A stretch of DNA of 64,000 nucleotides from Cupriavidus campinensis (GTDB taxonomy: Bacteria; Pseudomonadota; Gammaproteobacteria; Burkholderiales; Burkholderiaceae), in assembly GCF_905397395.1 (NCBI RefSeq), contig NZ_CAJPVH010000015.1, forward strand, positions 1 through 64,000, given 5' to 3'. Positions within the stretch are counted from its first letter, which is position 1. Each line of letters starts with the position of its first letter. Of the stretch, positions 54,292-63,122 are shown piece after piece. The position numbers and the translations under genes were made by a program. The notes below the pieces were generated by a model, which ran no database searches, was not told where the DNA came from, and saw only the letters and a program-made list of their open reading frames with translations.

Positions 54292-55756
54292 CCCCCGGAA
54301 CCGGGCTTTCGCGCCGGCCCTGCTCGGCGCGCTTGCGGGCCGGGGCGGACGCCGACCCCACCCGCGCCTTCTCCGGCAGCTTGTACATCGCCCCCGGCAC
54401 CGACGTCAGCAGCGTATTGATCTGCACGACGTCTTCCTCGCTCAGCACCGCCGTCGATGCCTTCAGGCGCAGCCCGTTCATGATTGTGTCGTAGCGGGCC
54501 TTGGCCAGGTCGCGGCGGGTCGAGAACAGCTGCGCCTCGGCATTCAGCACATCGATATTGATGCGCACACCCACCTCGTAGCCCAGCTGGTTCGATTCCA
54601 CCGCGCTCTGCGCCGAGCGTTCGGCGGCCTCGAGCGCCTTGACCTGCGCCAGCCCGTTGGACACCCCCGAGTATGTCTGCCGCGCGGTCTGTGCGGCCGT
54701 GCGGCGGGCGAATTCGAGGTCGCTGGCGGCCTTGTCGGCCAGCGCCAGCGTCTCGCGCACGCGCGACTGGATCTGTCCGCCGGCGTAGATCGGAATGCTC
54801 AGCTGCACGCCGACCACGCCCGAGTTGTAGCGGCTGCCGACATTGCTGAGCTGGGTGGCCGTGCCTTGCGCGTTGGTATAGCCGTACGACGCAACGAGGT
54901 CGACGGACGGCAGGTGGCCGGCCCGGGCTTTGTTCGATTCCCGCTGGGCGGTCTCGAGGTTGTAGCCGGCCACGCCTACCTGAAGGTTGGTCTGCTCCGC
55001 CTGCGCGGCCCAGGCGTTCACGTCGGCCGGCATCGGGCCCGGAATGGCCGCCTCGGGGCGCAGCCCCATCAGTTCGTCGACCGGCTTGCCGGTGATCTGC
55101 TGCAACGACGCGCGTGCCACTTCGAGCGCGCTCCGGGCCGAAATCTCGGTGGCCGTGGCCAGGTCGTACCGGGCCTGGGCGTCGTTGGCATCGGTAATAG
55201 TGGCCGTGCCCACCTCGAAATTGCGTTTGGCCTGCTCGAGTTGCTCGCCGATGGCCTTCTTCTGGGCGCCGGCCAGGTACAGGTTGTCCTGCGCGGCCAG
55301 CACGTCGAAATACGCCTGGGAGGCCCGCGTGATCAGGTCGAGCTGCGCCTGCTGGAACGTGACTTCACCGGCCAGCGTGGCCAGTTCGCCCTGCTTGTAC
55401 GTCTCCCAGCGATCCCAGCGGAACAGCGGCTGCGTCAGTTGCAGCGCCCAGGTGTTGGCATTGAAGTAGCGCGTGACGTCCACGGGCGAGCTGTAGTCGG
55501 CCATGGTGCGCTGCACGCCCGCCGTGCCGAGCACCTGCGGTAGCAGGCCGGCGCGTGCCTGGGGCAGGCGCTCGCGCGTGGCCAGCAGTTGTGAGCGGGC
55601 GCTCGCGAACTGGGCGTCATTGGCTTGCGCATCGCGGTAGACCTGGAGCAGGTCCGCCCCCGCAGCGGCCGGAACATGCAGCAGGGCCAGCAGGGACACG
55701 GCCAGCGCCAGGGGTTTCCTGGCTGCACCGGGCACGGCGAGAAGCGCGAAACTCAT
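54275..55756 (-). CDS. tolC: TolC family outer membrane efflux/secretion protein
   Basis: The 493-residue protein has a signal peptide ending near AAAGA (about 34), then a duplicated outer-membrane-factor domain with long helices and the repeated features of TolC (YRDAQANDAQFASA, QAYFDVLAAQDNL, GVQLSIPIYAGG). It forms the outer-membrane channel of type I secretion or RND efflux systems. The C-terminal ~45 residues are basic and Ser/Pro-rich. The gene ends inside the waaL coding end on the opposite strand. Confidence 0.92.
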   Translation of the reverse strand: MSFALLAVPGAARKPLALAVSLLALLHVPAAAGADLLQVYRDAQANDAQFASARSQLLATRERLPQARAGLLPQVLGTAGVQRTMADYSSPVDVTRYFNANTWALQLTQPLFRWDRWETYKQGELATLAGEVTFQQAQLDLITRASQAYFDVLAAQDNLYLAGAQKKAIGEQLEQAKRNFEVGTATITDANDAQARYDLATATEISARSALEVARASLQQITGKPVDELMGLRPEAAIPGPMPADVNAWAAQAEQTNLQVGVAGYNLETAQRESNKARAGHLPSVDLVASYGYTNAQGTATQLSNVGSRYNSGVVGVQLSIPIYAGGQIQSRVRETLALADKAASDLEFARRTAAQTARQTYSGVSNGLAQVKALEAAERSAQSAVESNQLGYEVGVRINIDVLNAEAQLFSTRRDLAKARYDTIMNGLRLKASTAVLSEEDVVQINTLLTSVPGAMYKLPEKARVGSASAPARKRAEQGRRESPVPGATPRS

Positions 55757-55886
55757 GACATCTCCAGCTCGGCCAGCGGGCGCGCGGCCATCGTTCTTGT
55801 TGGTCTACGGGTGCTACTGCAGAGGCGAGCGATTTGCGAGGGGCGGCGTGACAGCGGGGTCCGGACAAACGCCCGGACCGCCTCCC

Positions 55887-56210
55887 TCAATACTGCGGAA
55901 CGGACGGGTCCACCTGCGTGGACCACGCGTGGATGCCGCCGGTCAGGTTGTAGACGTTGGCGTAGCCCTGGCGCTCGAGGAAGCTGGCTACCTGCATGCT
56001 GCGCGCACCGTGGTGGCAGATGCAGACGATTTGCGCTTCGTCGTCGAGTTCGCCGAGGCGGGCCGGAATCTGGCCCATCGGGATGTGGGTGATGCCGGGC
56101 ATCGCGGCGGTGCGGATCTCGAGATCCTCGCGCACATCGAGCAGCACCGGCTTGGCGCGGCCGGCGTCAGCCAGCCATTGCGCGAGTTCGGGGGCGGTAA
56201 TGACCTGCAT
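55887..56210 (-). CDS. Rhodanese-like domain protein
   Basis: The 107-residue single-domain rhodanese has LLDVREDLEIRTA at the start of the fold. The active-site loop ICHHGARSMQ (Cys70-x4-Arg pattern) follows, then YNLTGGIHAWS. With the catalytic Cys present it could move sulfane sulfur. It follows the Pcm-family gene by 16 bases on the same strand and precedes tolC by 130 bases; in related genomes this trio is often together. Confidence 0.9.
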   Translation of the reverse strand: MQVITAPELAQWLADAGRAKPVLLDVREDLEIRTAAMPGITHIPMGQIPARLGELDDEAQIVCICHHGARSMQVASFLERQGYANVYNLTGGIHAWSTQVDPSVPQY

Positions 56211-56226
56211 GGTGGCTCCCGGCGGC

Positions 56227-56880
56227 TCAGAACTGGAAGCGCGACGGCTGGGCGGCGCCTTGCAGCGGCTTGACCAGCGTCTCGAACAGGTTCACCGACT
56301 GGTAGCCGGCTTCCGAGGTGCGGGTGATGATGCGCGCTTCCATCACCGGCGCGGTGCCGACGATGACCGCGATGCGGCCGCCCACCTTGACCTGCGACAG
56401 CAGCGACTGCGGAATCTCCGGCACCGAGCCCGACACGCAGATCACATCGTACGGTGCGGCGACAGCCCAGCCCTCGGCGCCATTGCCTTCGGCCACTTCG
56501 GCGTTGCTCACGCCGGCGGCGGCCAGGTTCTGGCGGGCCAGTTCGGCCAGTTCGGGCACGATTTCCACGGTCAGCACATGGCGGGCGCGGTTGGCCAGCA
56601 GGGCGGCCATGTAGCCGGAGCCGGCGCCGATTTCCAGAACATTCTCATGCTTGCGCACGTTCAGGTCCTGCAGCAGGCGGGCTTCCACGCGCGGGGCCAG
56701 CATGTTCTGACCGGCCGGCAGTGGGATCTCCATGTCGACGAAAGCCAGCGCGGCGTATGCCTGCGGCACGAACTGCTCGCGCTTGACCACGGCCAGCAGG
56801 TCCAGGATTTCCTGGTCCAGCACGTCCCACGGACGAATTTGCTGTTCGATCATGTTGAAGCGGGCTTTTTCGAGATCCAT
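56227..56880 (-). CDS. Protein-L-isoaspartate O-methyltransferase family protein
   Basis: The 217-residue protein begins MDLEKARFNMIEQQIRPWDV, preceded by a strong AAGGAAAAGG ribosome site, so the longer frame to 56970 is rejected. It shows VLEIGAGSGYMAALLA (SAM loop), LTVEIVPELAE and ICVSGSVPEIP. The family repairs isoaspartyl residues; this shorter group found beside tolC and a rhodanese may have a different target. Confidence 0.88.
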   Translation of the reverse strand: MDLEKARFNMIEQQIRPWDVLDQEILDLLAVVKREQFVPQAYAALAFVDMEIPLPAGQNMLAPRVEARLLQDLNVRKHENVLEIGAGSGYMAALLANRARHVLTVEIVPELAELARQNLAAAGVSNAEVAEGNGAEGWAVAAPYDVICVSGSVPEIPQSLLSQVKVGGRIAVIVGTAPVMEARIITRTSEAGYQSVNLFETLVKPLQGAAQPSRFQF

Positions 56881-57016
56881 CTTGCCTTTTCCTTCCAATT
56901 CCAGTGCTTGCGGAGAGCCCGCCATTTTACCCCTGCGGACTGCCGCAGGATGTTTACAGATTATTGGCAACGACTTGCACGGGGCCAGTTGTTGCGCGTT
57001 GGCACAGCGCCGGCGC

Positions 57017-57775
57017 TCAGCCGTCCTCGCCGCCCGCCGGCTCGGCCGCCTGGGCGGCCAGCATTTCGTCCCGGATCTGCTCCCAGACCCAGGGGCCGGA
57101 CTTCGCCGGCAGCGGCGTGTCCCGGGCCGGGCCCGTGGTCAGGCCGAACAGCAGCATCTGGATCAACTGGTCCACGAACGCCACCGGATCGATCTCGTGC
57201 ACCGCCACCTGGCTGAACGCGCGCTGCCACAGCATCAGGAAGACCAGCGGGGCGCAGATCAGCGTGGTGGTGGGGTTTGCCGGCGTCTCGCGGAACTCGC
57301 CGCGCGCCACGCCACGGGCCAGCACACGGGCGAACAGCTCGTCCCCGGGGCCCATCACCTCGTCCTGGTAGAACTGGGCGATGTCCGGGAAATTGCCCGA
57401 TTCAGCCATGATCAGCTTGGTCAGCCCGGCGGCGCGCGTGGCGCCGATCAGGCCCCACCAGCCCAGCAGCAACTCGCGCAGCAGTTCGGGCGTGGACCCC
57501 TCGTAGGTCTCGACCAGATCGCCCCCCCGGGCCAGCGCCGGCACCATGTTCTCGCGCACGACGGTCTTGAACAGCTCTTCCTTGTTCGCGAAATACAGGT
57601 AAACAGTGCCTTTCGAGACACCTGCTGCGGCGGCAACGTCCTCGAGCCGGGTCGCGGCGTAGCCGCGCTCCACGAACAATTCCAGCGCGGCCGCCACCAG
57701 TTCCTGCGGGCGGGCGGCCTTGCGCCGGTGCCACCGGCGCGCGTCGGGATCTTTCTTGGGCGAGAGTTCGGTCAC
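57017..57775 (-). CDS. TetR/AcrR family transcriptional regulator
   Basis: The protein has 252 residues from GTG 57775, or 268 from ATG 57823; neither start has a strong ribosome site. The helix-turn-helix is visible (AAAAGVSKGTVYLYFANKEEL at about 47-67 of the shorter form, preceded by FVERGYAATRLEDVA). The C-terminal ligand/dimer domain is helical. It heads the pcm-rhodanese-tolC strand and may control the TolC-like channel; no operator was identified. Confidence 0.88.
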   Translation of the reverse strand: MTELSPKKDPDARRWHRRKAARPQELVAAALELFVERGYAATRLEDVAAAAGVSKGTVYLYFANKEELFKTVVRENMVPALARGGDLVETYEGSTPELLRELLLGWWGLIGATRAAGLTKLIMAESGNFPDIAQFYQDEVMGPGDELFARVLARGVARGEFRETPANPTTTLICAPLVFLMLWQRAFSQVAVHEIDPVAFVDQLIQMLLFGLTTGPARDTPLPAKSGPWVWEQIRDEMLAAQAAEPAGGEDG

Positions 57776-58020
57776 AGGGCAGGGAACGCGAGGCGGCCGG
57801 CGCGCGTCCGCGTGGCACCGCATCGAAATTAAATAACTTGTGGGTCAGTAATGTAGAGGAGCGGTCTTGAGCGGTCAAGCCAGCGCCATTCCGCATTGTG
57901 ACGCATCCGGCGCAGGTTGCGCTTTGTTGCAGGTTCGACGGGGCCTCTCAGGCAGAATGACGCCTTTCGCGTGCCTTTTCCGATGTCTTGCATGACGACA
58001 TTTGCGCCAGAACCTTGAGC

Positions 58021-58308
58021 ATGGCCTGCCAGTCTGAACTTTCCTGCCGCGATGGTTGCGGCGCCTGCTGCATCGCGCCGTCCATTACCTCGCCTTTGCC
58101 GGGCATGCCGCACGGCAAGCCGGCGGGGCAGCCCTGCGCCCAGTTGCTACCCGACATGCGCTGCGCGGTGTTCGGCCAGCCCGGGCGGCCCGCGTTCTGC
58201 GGCGGGCTGCGTCCTTCGGCTGAGATGTGTGGCAACTCCCGCGACGCGGCGCTGCACTGGCTGACCCGGCTTGAGGTGCTGACCGCGCCATCCACCGTTG
58301 CGGCCTGA
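58021..58308 (+). CDS. YkgJ-like cysteine-cluster protein
   Basis: This 95-residue protein has eight cysteines in the pattern CxxGCGACC near the N-terminus, then two single cysteines, [13 protein letters not shown] and a final MCGNS. It fits the YkgJ zinc- or iron-chelating domain family, whose role is unknown. The ATG at 58021 ([14 protein letters not shown]) begins just before the conserved part; an in-frame ATG at 57988 is also possible. Confidence 0.82.
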   Translation: MACQSELSCRDGCGACCIAPSITSPLPGMPHGKPAGQPCAQLLPDMRCAVFGQPGRPAFCGGLRPSAEMCGNSRDAALHWLTRLEVLTAPSTVAA

Positions 58309-58347
58309 TCGGCATCAGGCCGCAGCCCGTCTTTTGGAGGTTCTACG

Positions 58348-58917
58348 ATGATCGCGATGACACGCCGGCGCTGGCTGGCGGCCGCAGGCATCGCCACGGC
58401 CGCTGCCGCCACCGCATGGCTGGCGGCTTGCGGTGGGTTCATGAACGAATACACGTTCTCGCAAAGCCAGCTCCAGTCGGCGCTCGAGCGCAAGTTCCCG
58501 TTCAACAAGCGCTATATGGAGTTGTTCGATATCCAGCTCGCCAACCCGCAGTTGGCGCTCGACCCCGCGCGCAACCGCGTGACCGTGCAGTTCGACGCCA
58601 CCATCGACAACCGGCTCTTCTTCCGCCAGCCGCTGACTGGCCGTTTCGCGCTGGACAGCGCGCTGCGCTACGACCCGCCCTCGCACTCGCTGGTGCTGCA
58701 AGACCCCGAGGTGCGCCAGTTCGACGTGCAGGGCATGCCGGCACAGTTCTCGCGTCAACTCAATGCGCTGGGCGGTATCCTGTCCGAGCAGCTGTTGCAG
58801 GGCTATCCGCTGTATACCTTCAAGCCGGAGCAGTTGCGGCTGGCTGGCGCGCCGGCGGAGCCCGGTACAATCACGGTCCTGCCGGACGGCATCAACGTCA
58901 AGATCAATCGTCCGTAA
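58348..58917 (+). CDS. DUF1439 (YceB-like) lipoprotein
   Basis: The 189-residue protein has a twin-arginine-like basic start (TRRRWLAAAG) and a lipobox (WLAACGG) placing a lipid-modified Cys near residue 28. The mature domain (LQSALERKFPFNKRYMEL and onward) matches DUF1439 proteins such as E. coli YceB, whose fold resembles lipid-binding tubular domains. The function is unknown. TTTTGGAGG upstream of ATG 58348 gives a good ribosome site. Confidence 0.85.
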   Translation: MIAMTRRRWLAAAGIATAAAATAWLAACGGFMNEYTFSQSQLQSALERKFPFNKRYMELFDIQLANPQLALDPARNRVTVQFDATIDNRLFFRQPLTGRFALDSALRYDPPSHSLVLQDPEVRQFDVQGMPAQFSRQLNALGGILSEQLLQGYPLYTFKPEQLRLAGAPAEPGTITVLPDGINVKINRP

Positions 58918-58998
58918 ACACGGTTTTCCAATAATAATGCCGAGGGTTCGCGTGTTACCGCGCGGACCGGACCGCGCCTGACCCTCTCCTGAATCCGC

Positions 58999-59880
58999 AT
59001 GGATATCGCACTTGCCCTGAAAGCCGTGATCCTCGGCATCGTCGAAGGACTGACCGAGTTTCTGCCCATCTCCAGTACCGGCCACCTGATCCTTGCCGGC
59101 CAGTTACTCGATTTCAACGACGAGAAGGGCAAGATCTTCGAAATCGTGATTCAGTTCGGTGCGATTCTGGCGGTGTGCTGGGAATTCCGGCGCAGGATTG
59201 GTGCGGTCGTCAGTGGTCTCGGGTCCGATCCGAAAGCCCAGCGCTTCGCCATTAACGTTATTGTGGCCAGCGTGCCGGCCATTGTGCTGGCCTTTGTCTT
59301 CGGCAAGTGGATCAAGGCCCATCTGTTCAATCCGATGAGCGTGGCCATGGCGTTTATCGTCGGCGGCGTGGTGATTCTGCTCGCCGAATGGCGCGATGCG
59401 CGCCGGGGCACGGTTTCGCATCCGCAGGGCAATGCGCTGCTGGAGGCGGCCAAGGCCGGGGCGCCGCGCATCGAATCGGTGGATGACCTGAACTGGCGCG
59501 ACGCGCTGAAGGTTGGCCTGGCGCAATGCTGCGCGCTGGTGCCCGGCACGTCCCGCTCCGGCGCCACGATTATCGGCGGCATGCTGTTTGGCCTGTCGCG
59601 TCAGGTGGCGACCGAATTCTCGTTCTTCCTGGCCATTCCGGTGATTTTCGGCGCGACCGTCTACGAGCTGTACAAGGCGCGCGCGCTGCTCTCCGCCGAC
59701 GACCTCGGTATTTTCGGCATCGGCTTTGTCTTCGCGTTCCTGTCGGCGTTCCTGTGCGTGCGCTGGCTATTGCGCTTCGTCGCCACGCACGATTTCAAGC
59801 CGTTTGCGTGGTACCGGATTGCCTTCGGGATTATCGTGCTGGCCACGGCGTGGACCGGGATGGTGTCCTGGCACGCTTGA
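58999..59880 (+). CDS. uppP: Undecaprenyl-diphosphatase
   Basis: UppP (BacA) dephosphorylates undecaprenyl diphosphate to recycle the carrier lipid used for peptidoglycan and surface glycans. The 293-residue membrane protein has both signature segments: [18 protein letters not shown] near residue 16 and [14 protein letters not shown] near 185. It supports the polysaccharide genes in this window and gives bacitracin tolerance when abundant in known species. Confidence 0.96.
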   Translation: MDIALALKAVILGIVEGLTEFLPISSTGHLILAGQLLDFNDEKGKIFEIVIQFGAILAVCWEFRRRIGAVVSGLGSDPKAQRFAINVIVASVPAIVLAFVFGKWIKAHLFNPMSVAMAFIVGGVVILLAEWRDARRGTVSHPQGNALLEAAKAGAPRIESVDDLNWRDALKVGLAQCCALVPGTSRSGATIIGGMLFGLSRQVATEFSFFLAIPVIFGATVYELYKARALLSADDLGIFGIGFVFAFLSAFLCVRWLLRFVATHDFKPFAWYRIAFGIIVLATAWTGMVSWHA

Positions 59881-59904
59881 GGGTAGCGCGCCGAGTGAGG
59901 CGAT

Positions 59905-59933
59905 AAAAAAAGCGTGGCTGTTATCGGCCACGC
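59905..59933 (-). terminator. Rho-independent terminator of trmB, perhaps bidirectional
   Basis: GCGTGGC (59912-59918) pairs with GCCACGC (59927-59933), followed on the minus strand by seven T (plus A-run 59905-59911). It lies 30 bases past the trmB stop and 25-50 bases past the uppP stop, where the plus-strand tract is only partly T-rich. Confidence 0.85.
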
Positions 59934-59962
59934 CTTTCCTGTTTCTGCCGGTACCTCGGCGA

Positions 59963-60730
59963 TCAACGCTTGCGGAACACCACGTCCCAGACGCCGTGTC
60001 CGAGCCGGACGCCGCGTTTCTCGAATTTTGTCACGGGACGGTAATCCGGCCGCTCGGCAAAACCGCCCTCCGCCTGCGAGGTATTTTCCAGCGCCGGTTC
60101 GCCCGACAGCACTTCCACCATCTGGTAGGCATATTCCTCCCAGTCCGTAGCGCAGTGGAGATAACCACCGGGCTTCAGGCGGCTCGCCAGCAGCTTGACC
60201 AGCGGTGGCTGCACCAGCCGCCGCTTGTTGTGTTTCTTCTTGTGCCACGGATCGGGGAAGAAGATATGCACGCCATCGAGACAATTCTCAGTCAGCATGT
60301 GCGCGATGACCTCGACGGCATCGTGCTGCATGATGCGAACATTCTCAATGCCACGCTCACCGGCCAGCTTCAGCAGGGCGCCAACGCCGGGCTCGTGCAC
60401 CTCGCAGCCCAGGAAGTTGTCCTGCGGACGTAGTTGGGCGATATGCGCCGTGGTCTCGCCCATGCCAAAGCCGATCTCCAGGATGGCCGGGCCCGGGCGG
60501 CCGAAGGTGGCCGTCCAGTCGAGCGGGGTGGGCGCATAGGGCACGATGAAGCGCGGGCCAAGGTCGTCGATGGCGCGCTGCTGCCCGGTCGAGGTGCGCC
60601 CGGCGCGCCGCACGAACGAGCGGATGCGGCGCGGATGCGCAACGTCTTCGCCGGGCTGGCGAGGGGCGTCTGACGCGGCCTCGGCGTCGTCTGCCGGCTT
60701 CGGTTCGGTACTGGCGTCTTGGGGGAGCAT
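59963..60730 (-). CDS. trmB: tRNA (guanine-N7-)-methyltransferase
   Basis: TrmB methylates G46 of tRNA to m7G. The 255-residue protein has a variable N-terminal ~55 residues, then [18 protein letters not shown], the SAM motif [13 protein letters not shown], and [18 protein letters not shown]. It ends in a family-typical region. It is encoded just after tRNA-Gly on the same strand, with a terminator-like hairpin between them. Confidence 0.95.
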   Translation of the reverse strand: MLPQDASTEPKPADDAEAASDAPRQPGEDVAHPRRIRSFVRRAGRTSTGQQRAIDDLGPRFIVPYAPTPLDWTATFGRPGPAILEIGFGMGETTAHIAQLRPQDNFLGCEVHEPGVGALLKLAGERGIENVRIMQHDAVEVIAHMLTENCLDGVHIFFPDPWHKKKHNKRRLVQPPLVKLLASRLKPGGYLHCATDWEEYAYQMVEVLSGEPALENTSQAEGGFAERPDYRPVTKFEKRGVRLGHGVWDVVFRKR

Positions 60731-60736
60731 GGCAAC

Positions 60737-60792
60737 AAAAAGCCGCCGGGCGGAGTGCCGATCGGGGGATCGACCGGTGCCAGAGGCGGCTT
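60737..60792 (-). terminator. Terminator-like hairpin after tRNA-Gly, in the trmB leader
   Basis: The outer arms AAGCCGCC (60740-60747) and GGCGGCTT (60785-60792) pair over 8 bases, enclosing further inverted GATC-rich sequence. The minus strand then reads TTTTT just before the trmB ATG at 60730. It should end the tRNA transcript or attenuate read-through into trmB. Confidence 0.6.
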
Positions 60793-60805
60793 GTTCAATC
60801 AGAGG

Positions 60806-60880
60806 TGGAGCGGGCGATGGGAATCGAACCCACGTCTTTAGCTTGGGAAGCTAAGGTAATGGCCATTATACGACGCCCGC
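60806..60880 (-). tRNA. tRNA-Gly (anticodon CCC), CCA encoded
   Basis: The 7-base acceptor arms GCGGGCG (60874-60880) and CGCCCGC (60810-60816) pair perfectly. The anticodon stem TTAGC/GCTAA encloses the loop TTCCCAA, giving anticodon CCC (glycine GGG). The T-arm contains GGTTCGATTCC. The discriminator base is T at 60809 and CCA is encoded at 60806-60808. Confidence 0.96.
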
Positions 60881-60890
60881 AAGAAGCGCG

Positions 60891-60920
60891 ATTCTACGCG
60901 GGAAGGGCGGACGAGCGCAA
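60891..60920 (-). promoter_or_regulatory. Candidate promoter of tRNA-Gly
   Basis: On the minus strand TTGCGC (60915-60920) and TAGAAT (60891-60896) are 18 bases apart, ending 10 bases before the mature tRNA 5' end. The position is right for a tRNA promoter. Confidence 0.5.
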
Positions 60921-61035
60921 GCTGCCAGGGTGATGGCGAGATCACTGCAACAGAACTCGCACTATTCCGAGGCGGCTGCGCACGGAGCGCGAAGCGGGCG
61001 CAAAATAGCCGTCACCACAAGCCTCCACATCCGCC

Positions 61036-61425
61036 GTGCACCTCGCCCCCGCCCAGCGTTTCAATGCCGAATTCCTGCCGCGCATTATCGCGCGCATTCA
61101 CGCGCTGTCTCACGGCACGCTTCAGACCGAGGTGCGGCCCGCCGACCGCCCGCATTTGCCCGCCTGCCTGCGGGTCTCCGCCGCAGCCCGCACCGGAGGC
61201 GGGCGCTATGCGCATCCGCTCGATATCACGCTGTCCTGGGATGGCTACGAGGTGGAGCGCCTGTTCGAGGCGGGCGGCGAATCGCGCTTTGCCGCCTATC
61301 TGGAAGCGCTGCCGGCCAAGCTCGATGCCTGGCAGGACGCCCGCCAGCTCGATCTGAACACGCGGACCCAGGCCGATCCGGCGGTGTTGATCGGCGGGCT
61401 CGATTTCGAGCATCTGCTGCGATAG
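61036..61425 (+). CDS. DUF5594-like hypothetical protein
   Basis: This 129-residue protein has a mixed alpha/beta pattern with RFNAEFLPRIIARIHAL at the start, YAHPLDITLSWDGYEV in the middle and NTRTQADPAVLIGGLDFEH at the end. No catalytic motif is seen. It resembles the DUF5594 family confined mainly to Burkholderiales; that match is from memory. The start is a GTG at 61036. It converges with the aldose epimerase gene (12 bases between stops). Confidence 0.72.
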   Translation: MHLAPAQRFNAEFLPRIIARIHALSHGTLQTEVRPADRPHLPACLRVSAAARTGGGRYAHPLDITLSWDGYEVERLFEAGGESRFAAYLEALPAKLDAWQDARQLDLNTRTQADPAVLIGGLDFEHLLR

Positions 61426-61437
61426 CCGCGCGGCGGC

Positions 61438-62331
61438 TCAGATCACCAGCCGGCAGACCGCCGCTTCCGTCTTGCCCGGTGCCAGCCACCGCAGTCCTTC
61501 TCCATTCCCGATCGCGTTGGGCAGCCCCAGCCACGGCTCCACGCAGTAGAAATCAGAATCTTCTCGCTCGGACCACGTCGTGATCGCGTGCCATGGCGCA
61601 CGCCCCGGGACATTGAGGACGAAGTCGATCTCTCGCGCGGGCATCTGCAGCCGCAACGTGCCCGGCCCGCGCAGGACGTGGAAGGTGTCCTGCAGCCGGG
61701 CGTCATCCAGTCGGTAGGTGCGCTCGCCCGGTTCGGCGCCGGTCAGGCCGCCGTCCGGGGTTTGCCGCACGCGGTCTGCCGGCGGCAGGGACAGTCGGCT
61801 TGCCGACCGCTCCGCGTGAGGCAGCGCGAAGTAGAAATGATGGCCGGCGTACCACGGCAGCGGCGCCGAGCCTGTGTTCCTGACCTCCAGTTCTGCCTCC
61901 AGCCCTTCGGGCACGAGCCGGTAGCTAACCGTGAAGACGAAGTCGAACGGATAGCCCGCCCGTGTCGCATCGGACGAAGCCAGCGTCATGCTCACCGCAG
62001 ACTCGGAGAAATCCGATACCGCGAACGCCATGTCGCGGGCAAAGCCGTGCTGGGGAAGCTCGCGTACCAGGCCGTCGGCATCGCGCCATTTCCCCGGTTC
62101 GCCGTCGACGAAATGCCGGCCGATAAACGGGAACAGCAGCGGGTTGCCGCCGCGCACCTTGGCCACGCGGGACCAGTCGGCATCGTCCGGCCAGTAAAGG
62201 ATGTCCTGGCCGCGATGGACCCATCGCACCAGTCGGCCGCCATGCGCCGGCGCCAGCAGCAGGTAGTTGTCACCCGTGCCGATGCGCACCAGATCCTGCC
62301 CTTGAAAGCGTTCCATGCCGACCCGCGCCAT
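61438..62331 (-). CDS. Aldose 1-epimerase family protein
   Basis: The 297-residue protein has the beta-sandwich galactose mutarotase fold: AHGGRLVRW near the start, NPLLFPFIGRH, PQHGFARD with a conserved His, WYAGHHFYFALP and a late FYCVEPWLGLPNA carrying the catalytic-type Glu. It may interconvert sugar anomers or, like YeaD, act on hexose-6-phosphates. The ATG at 62331 has a GGGGGA site upstream; the longer frame to 62553 has no support. Confidence 0.88.
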   Translation of the reverse strand: MARVGMERFQGQDLVRIGTGDNYLLLAPAHGGRLVRWVHRGQDILYWPDDADWSRVAKVRGGNPLLFPFIGRHFVDGEPGKWRDADGLVRELPQHGFARDMAFAVSDFSESAVSMTLASSDATRAGYPFDFVFTVSYRLVPEGLEAELEVRNTGSAPLPWYAGHHFYFALPHAERSASRLSLPPADRVRQTPDGGLTGAEPGERTYRLDDARLQDTFHVLRGPGTLRLQMPAREIDFVLNVPGRAPWHAITTWSEREDSDFYCVEPWLGLPNAIGNGEGLRWLAPGKTEAAVCRLVI

Positions 62332-62593
62332 GCGTATGTCCCCCGCAGAAATTCGGAAAACCACGAGGGTATCGCAACTTGCCCCTGGTACGCCTCGCCG
62401 GTACGCCTCGCAGGTACCCCTTTGGGGCGGGCCGCATCGTTTCGGCGCGCGCCGCCGATCAGCGCCGGTGCAGGCCACCGCCGCACCCGTGCGCGAGGGT
62501 CCCTGCCCGCCACATTCGCCCCATTCTCGCCCGGCGCGAATGTTGCAGCGCAAGAGGGCCTTGCCGCCATGCTTCGCTGATCAGGAGGTCACC

Positions 62594-63091
62594 ATGTCAC
62601 AGCTCCCCCCGAGCCAGACGACCGCACTGCTGTCGCCGGCCCAATCCCCCACAGACTTTTCTCATGTACGGCCGCGCGACACGGCTTTTGTCGACCAGGG
62701 TTTGAGAGATTTCTTCCTCTACCGCGATCTCGGCATTGCCGATGCCACGCACGGCAAGGTGCTCGTGCAACTGGTGAAGGCCAACCTGCCGCCGCAGCAG
62801 GGCACCGGCTGGCACCGGCACGTGGCGGATTTCCACATCGTGCTCATGCTCAAGGGCTGGGCGCGCTTCATGTACGAGGACAAGGAGACGCTGGTCGCCG
62901 CCGGCGACTGCGTGCACCAGCGGCCCGGCATTACGCACTACCTGTTCGACTATTCGCCGGACATGGAATACCTGGAGATCGTCGGCCCCGCCGATTTCAA
63001 GACCATCGATGCGCCCGCGCCGTGCCCCGTGCCCGCTGTCACACCCTGGGCGTCGTCCGGTACCGAATCCTGGCGCGACGTGCCGGTCTGA
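62594..63091 (+). CDS. Cupin-domain protein
   Basis: The 165-residue protein contains a single cupin barrel at about 60-130: GTGWHRHVADFHIVLMLKG provides the first motif (His-x-His) and AGDCVHQRPGITHYLF the second. A metal could bind these histidines; the substrate is unknown. AGGAGG lies directly upstream of ATG 62594. The 262 bases between it and the divergent epimerase gene show no other feature I can name. Confidence 0.88.
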   Translation: MSQLPPSQTTALLSPAQSPTDFSHVRPRDTAFVDQGLRDFFLYRDLGIADATHGKVLVQLVKANLPPQQGTGWHRHVADFHIVLMLKGWARFMYEDKETLVAAGDCVHQRPGITHYLFDYSPDMEYLEIVGPADFKTIDAPAPCPVPAVTPWASSGTESWRDVPV

Positions 63092-63122
63092 ACCGCGCGC
63101 GACCGGCCATCCGTAATTCTCG

